A DNA stretch of 64,000 nucleotides from Ganoderma boninense (Eukaryota; Basidiomycota; Agaricomycetes; Polyporales; Polyporaceae), in NCBI GenBank assembly GCA_002900995.3, contig CM035307.1:1054001-1118000 (forward strand). The letters run 5' to 3'. Position 1 is the stretch's first letter; every line of letters begins with the position of its first letter. The translations under genes were made by a program, and so were the position numbers. Of the stretch, positions 1 through 9,142 are shown piece by piece. The notes beneath the pieces are model-generated. The model was not told where the DNA came from, did no database searches, and saw nothing but the letters and a program-made list of their open reading frames with translations.

Positions 1-1809
1 CGCGTCTACGTCTGCATCATGATCCGCGTCAGCCTCGGGATCGACGGTGTGTTCGTGCTCAGCAGGTGCAGGCGGCCCTGGCTCCTCGTCCTCTGCGCCT
101 TCGAAGTCGTTAGGGAGGAAGGATTGCCCTGTCTGCTGCGCGAGTTGCCAGGCAATCTCGCGGATTCGCCAGGCGGTCGTTGTGCTGCGCGTGTCCGGAA
201 AGGCGGACTACGATTGGTTTGGACGGGAGCTCCGCGATTGCTCTCTCCACGAGCTTGATGAAAAGAGTTGACGTCGGATTTCGTGGTGAATGAACAGCTA
301 GGACGTACCTGCGTCTTTCCACTTCCACTAGGTCCGATGAGGAGACAGCTGTTCCCCTCGCCACGGACGACTGTACCCTGGAGCAGATCGCTGAGCTGCT
401 CGTGTGCAGCGTTGTTCGTCGGAGGGTAATCCTCCCCGTACACTTCAATCTCATCGATCTCCGGAGGTCGTTGCAGCGACCTCAAGATGGCGCCCTTTTG
501 ACGTTCGAGCAAGCGATGCAGATGCTCGGGCAGGACATGGGGCAGTTCGTCAGTGGGCTGTTCCCGCTGCTTTCCCTTCGCCTTCGACGGCGAACTGGGA
601 ACGGGCCTCCTCGCTGCACGCGAAGGCGACTCGGGCGGTTGCAACCCTGGAAGACGGGGGGCCAGCGGGCCCGGAGACGGTGTCCTTGCAGCAAGACGCC
701 TACCTGCAGATGGCGGCGGAGGCGGCCGCTTGCTCGGACTTCCTCCAGCTGATAGGAAAGGTGCGGGTAGCCTAGGTGTTCCCGCCGGTGGGATATACGC
801 GACCGTAGGCTGGCGCAGGCCAGGCGAGCCGCGCTCTGGCGAACCGTGATCTCGCCTGCGGAGGCGAGCATTCGCCGAGGAGTGAGGATCTCTACACAGT
901 GTAGGAACATACGAGGCGTCCCTACACCGTTGGGTGCTCCGGTGCGTGAAGGAGTTGTCAGGCGAGCGTTGACGGGCTTCGAGGTCGTAAGTAGGAGTTC
1001 ATCTTCTGAGCTATCGTCATCCTCCCGAGGCGTTGTCGCCTTAGCTGGGGAGGGGTTTGAGATCAGGGACGGTTCTGCGGGTACAGGTGCTTGGCGTCGT
1101 CCTCGCTTCTTCGGGCTACTTGGTGAGGGATCTTCTATAGGCTCAGATACCTCGGCTTCTGGAAGTGGTACGTCCTGCAGCTCGGCTACGGATACAGCAG
1201 CTTTGGTGCGCCGTGTTCGCTTGGGAGGCGCATTCTCAGGTGGTTTGGAGTCGTCTTGAGCTTGCACCTTGCAACGGATTTGTTGACATACAAGACGCCT
1301 CTTCGTGATTGACTAACGTACCTTCTGCGGAGGCCGACCACGTTTCTTGGGAGCAGGCCTTTCTTGGATGGGTGACAGCGGTTGTGGTTGTGGTTGCGGA
1401 GCTTCGTGCATGGGGGCTCCTCTTCATCGATCTTACTGCTGTGTTTGGTTCGCAGCCCCAAAGCGCATACAATCAGATAGCGCACCTTCTTCGCCCTTCC
1501 TCTTCGTTTTGGTGGGACAACTGGTTGTGGTTCTTCTTCATCCTGAACCTTGGACACTGGTCGGGAACGGGTGGTCCGCGAAGGAGGTTTTCGAGAGGAA
1601 GGTTTCGTAGTAGTCACGCTAGTCGAAGTATTGGTGGTCTGTTCTCCTGCAACATCGTCGCCCGCCTTCGTTCCTCGTCTTGTTCTCTTCACTGGGATAG
1701 ATTCTGCTGTAGGGGCGTCATCGGCGACCGTGGCATTGCGCGTCCTGCGACGTGTAGGGGGAGGCCCGTCGTCGGCCTCAGTTGGGGCTGTTTTCCGTTT
1801 TGGAGGCAT
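1..1809 (-). CDS. ORC4: Origin recognition complex subunit 4, 5' part (runs off left edge)
   Basis: ORC4 is the AAA+ subunit of the six-protein complex that binds replication origins and loads MCM. The AAA+ start is visible at about 300-400: a P-loop reading GPSGSGKT, an intron, then KPIVVRLSGHAQHNDRLA, which is very close to the ORC4 family after Walker A. The C-terminal half lies outside the window. The ATG at 1809 (MPPKRKTAP) is chosen because the protein is open from there. The first 250 or so residues are basic and disordered, spread over several exons (donors at about 1485, 1321 and 925, and near 705). They carry AT-hook-like cores: KRRGRAKK in exon 1 (residues 101-108), PKKRGRPPQK in exon 2 (about 1323-1352) and PKKRGRRQ in exon 3. 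Fission yeast Orc4 also has N-terminal AT-hooks. The family call is strong; exon edges in the low-complexity part are approximate. Confidence 0.85.
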
Positions 1810-2206
1810 CGAGAGAGGGACAGAATTCGACGGAAGCCTGAGGCGGGAGATGTGGGTTGAGACAAGCAAGAGCACCTCGGAGACTCGGACTCGGACCTAG
1901 CCACAAGCGCGACAAGTCACGCGTGACCGACGCGTACCTCCTTGAGCGTCTGAGAGACGCGTCGAAATTGCGCGCTGTCAGCGCGTCAGCCCCACATGAC
2001 GGTGGTGACCCACACTTTCATCTTGCAGCCATGCACACGCAGTAGGTGGACATAGAGATTGTCCTAAAAACGCTCGGTCGTTTATTGGAACTTGATAGTG
2101 AGAATCTCATAGGAGATCGATAACCATGGGTTAAATCCAATCATGTGCGCACCAAAGGCTCCGAAGGTATTGCGAGGACACAGTGTTACGGAATTGTGGA
2201 GAAATA
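1810..2206. other. Intergenic, ORC4 promoter region
   Basis: Apart from the MCB cluster, no coding potential is seen. It lies between the 5' end of ORC4 and the 3' end of the coiled-coil gene, both on the minus strand. Confidence 0.5.
1919..1962. promoter_or_regulatory. Cluster of three MluI cell-cycle boxes upstream of ORC4
   Basis: Three perfect ACGCGT hexamers lie at 1919-1924, 1930-1935 and 1957-1962, 110-154 bp upstream of the ORC4 start codon. ACGCGT is the MCB element bound by MBF (Mbp1/Swi6-type factors), which drives G1/S genes including replication genes in yeasts. That MBF acts here is inferred from the clustering and from the neighbouring replication gene. Confidence 0.5.
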
Positions 2207-4273
2207 CTAAACGTGTGCTCCGGATATGAGACCAACTTCCCCTACCAACCTCTCGATATCTTGAATGAGAAGCTGTCCGGCCTCCGTCTTCCTCGCCTTG
2301 CGCTCCAACAACTTCTTGATGCGCTCAGACAGCTCGGCCTCCTCCTTCACGTGGTGCTCTAGGAAAGGAGAATTCAGCACCATGACATGAGCTGTCTCGT
2401 ACTTCGGACACGTGTAGACTCCACCCACCGATAAGCGATGCGTGTCGGTCTTGGTTCGCGGGTGAGGTGACTAGAGTCTCTATTTCGCGGAGGAATCTTT
2501 CCGTTTCTTGAGCTGCGAGTACACAGATATGAATCATCAATATCGTCACGGAGCAATGGTTTATGGCACGCACATTCTGCAGCTTGTTGTTGTATGCTTG
2601 CTAGTACTGCCTCAAATGACTGAAGGACGTGTTACCACAGAGGCATAGGGTTCAAGAGATGTCACGAACCTGCCCATGCCTGAGTTCCGCATCGCCAGTT
2701 GGCGTCGGAACTGCAGGACTATCGTCCCGATTGATTATGGACAGTCGTAGTACGTCGACGTGTCCTTGAGCGCTGTTGGACTCCTCGCGTAGAGCGTCGC
2801 GCAGAGCAGGCGACGTCTCATTTGCGAAAGTTTGTGATCTGGAAGATGTGAGAGATCGTACCGAACTTCTAATAAAGGAGCTGGTCGTACCGATTGAAGC
2901 GACTGCGCGCAAGTCACCGTCAGCGCTGATGAACGGTCGACGAGATCCTGTAGTTCGTCCTCCTTCTCGCACTGTGAGACACTGATCAGACATCGTACGA
3001 GACCAGAAGACGACTTCGCTTACTACTCGCAAGCCAAGTTGTTGTATATTCTCTGCGTCCTGAGACTCTGGAGGCAGGGGACTCCGGAATTGAACTGACA
3101 GTTGAGCCTGCGCTTTACACGCAGCGCGGAAGGCCTGACTGTATATCCAAGCACACACGATTCAATGAATTCAACTTCGCCACGTTACAACATTGCACAC
3201 TCACAACGCTGATGCGACCTTTTCGTCGTCAGTTGCCGAAGAAAGGGATCCTGCGACGGCTTGGAGCAGACGTTGTTCAACTTTCTTTACTCGTGAAGGG
3301 GACGGCGCGTCTTGAGCGCTCTGTGAGAGACGCGATACGCGTAATGCGTGAGCCTGTAGAGCCTTTACAAACCATCTAAGCATGTAGAATGTACGGAAGG
3401 AGAAAAGTAGTGTCCTTACCGACAACGTGTCCCGAGTATATTCTGCCCGCTGTGGCTTTATCTGGATCCTCAAATCTTGGGGCGACGAACCGGTCATGCT
3501 GTGTGCCTGAGGTGCATTCAACATGAGTTCGATACGGATAGAAATTCAGGGAAACCACATTCGGTCACCTTCATCTTGGTAGTCTGCTGGCTAATACCGG
3601 TCAATGATGTGCTGTAGTCGTTTATGAACAAGATTCGCTTACCGGAGCTCTTCGAGTAGACTTGAAATTTCAAGAAAACGATCATTGCGTATCTTCTCCT
3701 TTCGCTCTAGGACGGAGAGCAACAGAGCTGTTCGCCGCTTCTCTTCGAGCATCTTCTGCAACTCCATCTGTTCACGTTCTACTCGACACGGTAAGCAAGA
3801 CATCTTGGGACACTTCAGGGGTTCCCATACCGATGTTGACCAAGTTCTGTTTCTGTTCTTCACGCGAGATTTGGCTGGCCGTTAACGAAGCAGAAGCATT
3901 CCTCAGGTGGGAATCCGCCTTTCGTGCGTCTGTGGACACCGGATCCACACCATCTTCTACATGAGGCCGCCTTGCATTTGATGATTGGCGAAACCTGAAA
4001 TGTACACGTTATCAAACTCAAAACGTCGCGCTGTCCCGTGTGTGAGACGTACTGCTGGATGGCAGCCCTAGCCGATGCGGCGCGATTCCTCCCTACGACC
4101 TGGCGAGCGACCAGGTCAAGCACCTCAACCATCCGACCCTTGTACAATCTCGAAATATCATCTTCTGATATTTCTGGGGCACCCAACTCCTGTAGGGAAG
4201 CTCGGATGTCCTCCACGGAGTATGCTGGCCGCCGCACCAAGCCACGGTGGGCAGCCTGGTCGTCCGAGTTGGG
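2207..4273 (-). CDS. Uncharacterised multi-exon coiled-coil protein (5' end unresolved)
   Basis: I do not recognise this gene. A chain of open exons with good splice signals runs on the minus strand. The first clear exon (about 4273-4055) encodes VRRPAYSVEDIRASLQELG and then a small helical region ending at a GTACGT donor. A second (about 3990-3640) has a Lys/Glu-rich helix with ERKEKIRNDRFLEISSLLEEL. Later exons encode LRIQIKPQRAEYTRDTL, WFVKALQAHALRVSRLSQ, a Ser/Thr-rich stretch (about 3130-2660), ETERFLREIETLVTS, and a last exon (about 2450-2207) with helical KEEAELSERIKKLLERKA and a TGA. The first exon has an in-frame stop just upstream and no ATG, so a 5' exon is missing, probably within 4290-4580. 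A structural coiled-coil protein (spindle, kinetochore or augmin-like) is possible, but this is a guess. At least six exons are inferred; exact joins are uncertain. Confidence 0.45.
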
Positions 4274-4849
4274 GCTTTATGCGCCATTTGTGAGTCCCTC
4301 GTAAGTCACAGATACAATGCATAGGAGAAGACTGACTTTGTGCGTTCTGGTAGCATCTACGCTGGAAGAGAGGAAACGCTGTTGTGTGGTTGGGTGATGG
4401 AACTTGAAGAACAACTCAAACACAGAAGCAGCCAATCCGGTGAGGGCGCTTGGGACATTGTGGCTGAATAGACGCTAGTGCCTTGTTCCGAAGTCCTCAG
4501 CAACCACCACCTTTCAGGCTTGTCCACAACACCATCCCTCATCGCGGTGTGGCATATCACATTCCCGGTGAATTCCATCGTGAAGTAAGTACATCATATC
4601 GTCCCCATGTTCCTTCTCATGTACATGACAGTTCGCCGGGTCACCCGTCGAAGCGCCTGTAGATACAGGTACAGTTCACTGAAGATGTTCCAAGATGCTT
4701 ATTCGTTGAGTGTGCAAGATCATAGAACCTTATTAAATAATTGTATCTGCGCAAAACCACACGCGCACTGACTGTGTTATTGGTGAGTCCTAAACTCACC
4801 AGGCAAATTTCCCTCCTCCGAATCTTTCCGGCCACTCTCTAGACATCCC
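4274..4849. other. Intergenic, possible missing 5' exon of the coiled-coil gene
   Basis: A minus-strand open stretch at about 4300-4480 reads VFELFFKFHHPTTQQ and could be a 5' exon of the downstream gene, but I cannot join it with confidence. The remainder, towards 4849, shows nothing clear. Confidence 0.25.
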
Positions 4850-6154
4850 TCACGAACGACCTCTCCGCGCGCGGAGCCTTGCGAGCTGCTCCCTGATCTC
4901 CATGATATCCTTGCGCAGACCCCGTGCACTGATGCCATCCCTCGGACGCACGTCGGGACCGCGTTCAGGGGAGTGGCCGTACGCATCCACAGTGGTGACC
5001 GCGGCACCGGAGGATGCTCTCCGGCTCCTCGTCAGATAGGATTGTGACGGGAGGGGCACGAGTGGCTTCCAGATCGGAGACAGACGCTTGATATCCAGTA
5101 CCGAGTCCGTTTTTAGCTCGGTCGGGTCGTCGTCGTCGTCGTCGTCGACGGGCGTGGCCGGCTCGTTGCCGTTGTGCATGTGCACTGGCAGGGCGGTGAC
5201 GTGCACTCCTTGGCCTCGATTCCGCCTGCGGATGTGCCAGAACAGCAGGGCGCATACCAGCAATAACGCTGCGATGCTCCCTACTGTTGCTCCTACCATG
5301 GCGCGTGTTGATACGTGGTTATTTTGTCGCGCGGTTCGTTGGGCGGATGATGTCGTCGTTGGTGGTAAACTCGAAGTGTTCGTCTGAAGGGCGTGCGTCG
5401 TTGAGGTGATTGACTGAGAGGATGTTTGGGACGGAGTGGAAGATAGATTTTGGATAGATGAGGAAAGGAGGGATGTGGACGGAAGGTAGGATGTGGAAGT
5501 ATCCGAGTGGATGGAAACGAGCGTGGGCGTGGAGGGAAGAGCGGACTGGGGAACTGATGTCGAAGAGGGTATGGACGACGAGCTGGGAAATCCTCCACCT
5601 TCCCCGCTCCCGTCCTCCGAGGTGTACATGACATAGTCGAAGAGGAGCAAGGATTTCCGACCCTCTCCGCTGATGACGAGGGTATGCGCAGCGTTTGCGA
5701 GCCCAGTGCTCACAAACACCGGGACGTTGTACAGGATGGTGTCGGACGAGTCGGGAGTGTGGGAGTAATTTCCGACCACCTGTCCATCCAGGACGAATGA
5801 AAGCTGCGTAAGAGTGATGACCTCTGGGACGGTGTTCAACACGATGTGGTAGACGTATACCGCACTGCCCGTGAAGGACACCGTGATCGTAGTCTCGGAG
5901 CCCCCGAGCCCGCCGAATTGGTGTGTAGCGTCATGCCATGTCGCTTCATAGATCTGGTTGATGTCCAGTGGCACCTCGAGGATGTTTATACCGCAAAGTA
6001 GGCACGTAAGTCCCTGTTCCCACTCTCCTGCGGGGGAGTAGATCGGCATAGCACCGGTCATTTCGTCGCCAAACTCGTCGTCGATGGTGACATTGAAGGG
6101 CGTAGAATTTCCTGGCGCTGCGAGCAAGGAAAGAGCAAGGAAGAAGCTGAGCAT
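4850..6154 (-). CDS. Secreted/single-pass membrane protein with Ser/Thr-rich stalk
   Basis: This is a single-exon gene of about 434 codons. I start it at the ATG at 6154 (MLSFFLALSLLAAPGNS), which gives a clean signal peptide; an ATG 14 codons upstream is also in frame. After the signal comes a beta-rich extracellular domain of about 190 residues with VSFTGSAVYVYHIVLN, LSFVLDGQVVGNYS and LLLFDYVMYTSEDG. This architecture recurs in Agaricomycetes and resembles a galactose-binding-like fold, which is an inference. A Ser/Thr-rich stalk of about 90 residues follows, likely O-glycosylated. Then one membrane helix (VGATVGSIAALLLVCALLFW), a basic stop-transfer RRRNRG and a cytoplasmic tail. The tail has a run of seven Asp, encoded by a GTC/GAC repeat at about 5125-5149, and ends in a basic helix. 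Function is unknown; a surface sensor is plausible. Confidence 0.7.
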   Translation of the reverse strand: MLSFFLALSLLAAPGNSTPFNVTIDDEFGDEMTGAMPIYSPAGEWEQGLTCLLCGINILEVPLDINQIYEATWHDATHQFGGLGGSETTITVSFTGSAVYVYHIVLNTVPEVITLTQLSFVLDGQVVGNYSHTPDSSDTILYNVPVFVSTGLANAAHTLVISGEGRKSLLLFDYVMYTSEDGSGEGGGFPSSSSIPSSTSVPQSALPSTPTLVSIHSDTSTSYLPSTSLLSSSIQNLSSTPSQTSSQSITSTTHALQTNTSSLPPTTTSSAQRTARQNNHVSTRAMVGATVGSIAALLLVCALLFWHIRRRNRGQGVHVTALPVHMHNGNEPATPVDDDDDDDPTELKTDSVLDIKRLSPIWKPLVPLPSQSYLTRSRRASSGAAVTTVDAYGHSPERGPDVRPRDGISARGLRKDIMEIREQLARLRARRGRS

Positions 6155-7398
6155 GGTGGAAGGAATTGGGAAGGGTATGGTTATCAGTATGCCCACCGTA
6201 GGCCTTGGTAATATATGACTGCTTCGCGAACACCGAGCAGTGATTGAGCTATGTTTTCAACCGAGGTTAGAATCGTCCTTGTGGTGCTGTGGTGCCAAGT
6301 GCTGGATTGTAAATCGGTAAATCGGTCTCGGGTGTGCCTGTAGAGCCTCGGGCCATCGGCCTTCCATTGTAGGCAAGCGAGACCGATTCTCAACTGATCA
6401 GCTGATCCGGAGCCCTCTACTCCATAGGTTCCAGACGGGATAATTCGGTTAGACAACAGGCTCTGTATAAGGATGACTGTCAGTGAGTCGCTTTGGCGAC
6501 ACTCGATTGAGCTTACCAGGGCCCTGCGGATTAAACATAACCACATTCATTCCCTTGGTATTGTACCGCCTTCGCACCCGGGAGACACATGCGGAGGTGA
6601 GCCTCGGTAAGTAACCACTCAATCGGCAGTGATGCCAGCCTAGAAAATGGCTCAACAACGGGATAGAGAAGGGCTGAGGTCGACAGGTCGCTCAGCTGTA
6701 AATGCGCAGGACCGATCCATTGCACTATAAAATCAAGCGCATGGTCAATACTATATGTCTTTATCAGAAGAACCACGAAGCAGTACGTCGCGGTGGAATA
6801 CGGATCCTGATAGCTCCAGAACATTTAGGTTTGACAGTATGCGGATGGCTTTGTCGGTATCGACCTTTGGATCCCGTTGGTTCTCGTTCTCGATCATAGA
6901 AGTCACAGCAATACAGAGCCCAGAGGACTTGTCTAGACGGTATAGCTCCTCCTGCACCAGTTCCTTGTCGGATTGTACTGTTGACCATACGTAAGTGTCC
7001 TAGCGATAGAGAAACACCGCGGAACTGACCACAGCTGCGGCCCAGCAGGCGGGAGTGCACGAGGGTCAGACCCTCTGTCTCAGCATCCATCAGGTCTTCG
7101 GAGAGCCACCGCCGTGAGGCGTATCTGCGGTGCGCATGCAGCGATACCATCGGCGTACAGGCCATGTTGGAGAAGGCAGAAAGGCTGTGTGGTGCCTATA
7201 TTCAGGGACGAGTGAATATCTGGCATTAAGGGAAACCTGTGCACAGGTGAGGTGTCGGCGACACTGGACATGGGGAGTCGCAGAGAGCCCATGTTGTCGA
7301 CGTTGTAGAATGCCACCAGAGTTTAGAGCCGAGTTCCGGTGGGTAGATCCTATCCTTCGGGTCTGCGATGCGGTCAGACAAGAACATCACGTCCTATC
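6155..7398 (-). other. Unresolved stretch with F-box/LRR-like coding fragments
   Basis: Several minus-strand fragments look coding but do not join into one open frame. At about 6960-6750 there is a fragment with YRLDKSSGLCIAVTS and LSNLNVLELSGSVFHRD, which reads like the start of an LRR part in an Agaricomycete F-box protein. At about 6740-6540 another reads LDFIVQWIGPAHLQLSDLS. A third, at about 7170-7080, has HRRYASRRWLSEDLMDAE. Stops and frame changes separate them. This could be a decayed F-box-like gene or an intron-rich gene I cannot resolve. The rest (6155-6540) shows nothing clear. Confidence 0.25.
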
Positions 7399-8606
7399 CT
7401 ACACCCAACATGTAACGGTCTTCTCCGAAGTCTCCAAGCCGTGCCCGTCAACGTCCGAAATCGAGTACTGTTCGTCCTCTTCTCCCTCGCGCTCCTCGCC
7501 TCCAACCCACCAGCTTGGGCCCGATACCATGCCGTCTTGCCAATCACGTTGTATGCGCAGATCCCAGTAGCCGTCTCGATAATGCCGGTCGCGCATCACC
7601 TCAACACGGACAGTGGGGTGGGGCCGTAAGCTTTTGAGATGCCCAACAAACGTACTGTGTTCGACGGGCGATGTCTGGTAATAGTCTGAAGATACCGCCG
7701 CACGGGTCTGCAGCCGCACGTGGGTGAACATCGGACGGCTGCGGTGCTCACTTGAAGAGGCGGTCTTCCTGAGAACACGCAGTAGTTAGATTAAACGCGC
7801 CTAGGAAACAGAATCGTGACAGACTGACCTAATCCTAATGAAATGCCTAGGCTACATCGCAACTCCTCGACGAGTGTGCCCGAGGCACAGTTCAGGTCTG
7901 ACAGGCGGAGATGGGTCACCGCTGGGGAGTGATGGAGCCAGAACTCGATGGAGACGGTCCCGCAGACAATGTGAAGGTGTTGCAGGGATGGGAAGCAGGG
8001 GCAAGGTTGGGGGCGGAGTCGGGGACACCCTCCGGGAAACATGGGAGCGGGTCCACAGAAGGTGAACTGCCGCAGGAAGGGAAAGCTCTCGGGGAGCTGG
8101 ATTGCACCAAATTCCCAGGAGTGCACGATAGACAAAGTGCAGAGGTCCGGGGCAATGGCGCGGAGGAGAAGGGGTATGAGGTGGGAGAGCTCCCTGTCAA
8201 GGGCTTCTTGAATCGGCATCCAGACACTCCATCGAGGGCCGTCCGGTGGCCCAGGGTTGTTCAGGACACCGGAAAGGGGGACGCGTCCGGTTCTGATCCT
8301 GACAATGTCCTCGCCGTCCCTCCAAGTCGACAGGAATAGATGGTGAACTCGGACAGTGGTACGTGCGCGTTCCTTTGTGAGACAGGCGAGGAACGACTTG
8401 ATATTGCGGAGGCTGGATAAAGCGACGCAACGGAAGCGAATGGGGCGGACGACCTCTCGGAAGTGTGCTGATACCAGCGAGAGGGATCGACCTGTGGACC
8501 CGCCGCCGATGCAAGCATAAGAAAATATGCTTTCCAGTAACTCAACAGGGAGACAGCGGATTGGTGCCGCCGATGAGGGGGGTGGAGTGACTGGTGGATG
8601 CTCCAT
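7399..8606 (-). CDS. F-box protein A (DGGATGRS-type family)
   Basis: This is probably a substrate adaptor of an SCF-type ubiquitin ligase. The F-box starts at residue 18 (IRCLPVELLESIFSYAC) and runs directly into GGGSTGRSLSLVSAHFREV, the family signature seen in the two F-box genes at 24.9-28.0 kb. A leucine-rich region follows (FPSLQHLHIVCG, THLRLSDLNCASG). The first exon runs from the ATG at 8606 to about 7820. A second exon, ending at 7399, encodes VRVEVMRDRHYRDGYWDLRIQRDW and WWVGGEEREG, which lines up with the C-terminal block of the paralogues (LRNEWLQRM, GCWVESE). The intron between them is inferred from a GTCAGT donor near 7823 and an acceptor near 7700. The substrate is unknown. Confidence 0.65.
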
Positions 8607-9142
8607 GGGTCGAAGTCAGGAAGGGTGAGTCGTGCTGGGAGGAGAGAAGATGTGGTGGATTATGTATGTGAAAACGTTGGAAAGACGTACCTCCGAAGCC
8701 TCATCGTTCTTCCGACTCAGAGCCCTCGTCTCGGAGCGCAGTGCGCGTCCGGCCTTTCCCTCGGGCTCGGGCCAAGGCAGCCAGTTGGACCTGCTTGTGA
8801 ACCTCGGCCACCGGCGTGCTGCCCGCGTCTTCTCAATATGGACGACGGACTTCCGTCGCGCAGAAGGTGGCCACTCTTCGTGACTCTAAGCGTCGCACAA
8901 ACCACGCGAATCACGGGCCAGCCAGAAGGGGAGAAGCAGGCACGTTAGACGACACAAGAATCAAGCCAAAAGATGCATTCGGGGACTGATGGCATGGCCG
9001 AGGGGGCGGCTTTAAGGCTGGAGGTGGGAACACAGCGGGGGGACACGATGGACAGATGCAGAGTGGCGAACGCATGGCACATCACTCGGCGTGCGCGGCT
9101 GCAGCCACCAGTCGTGTTTTTTCATCCGCTCTACCTGCTACC
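8607..9142. other. Divergent intergenic region, F-box A / UPF0652
   Basis: It lies between two genes transcribed away from each other and probably holds both promoters. No coding signal or clear motif is seen. Confidence 0.4.
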
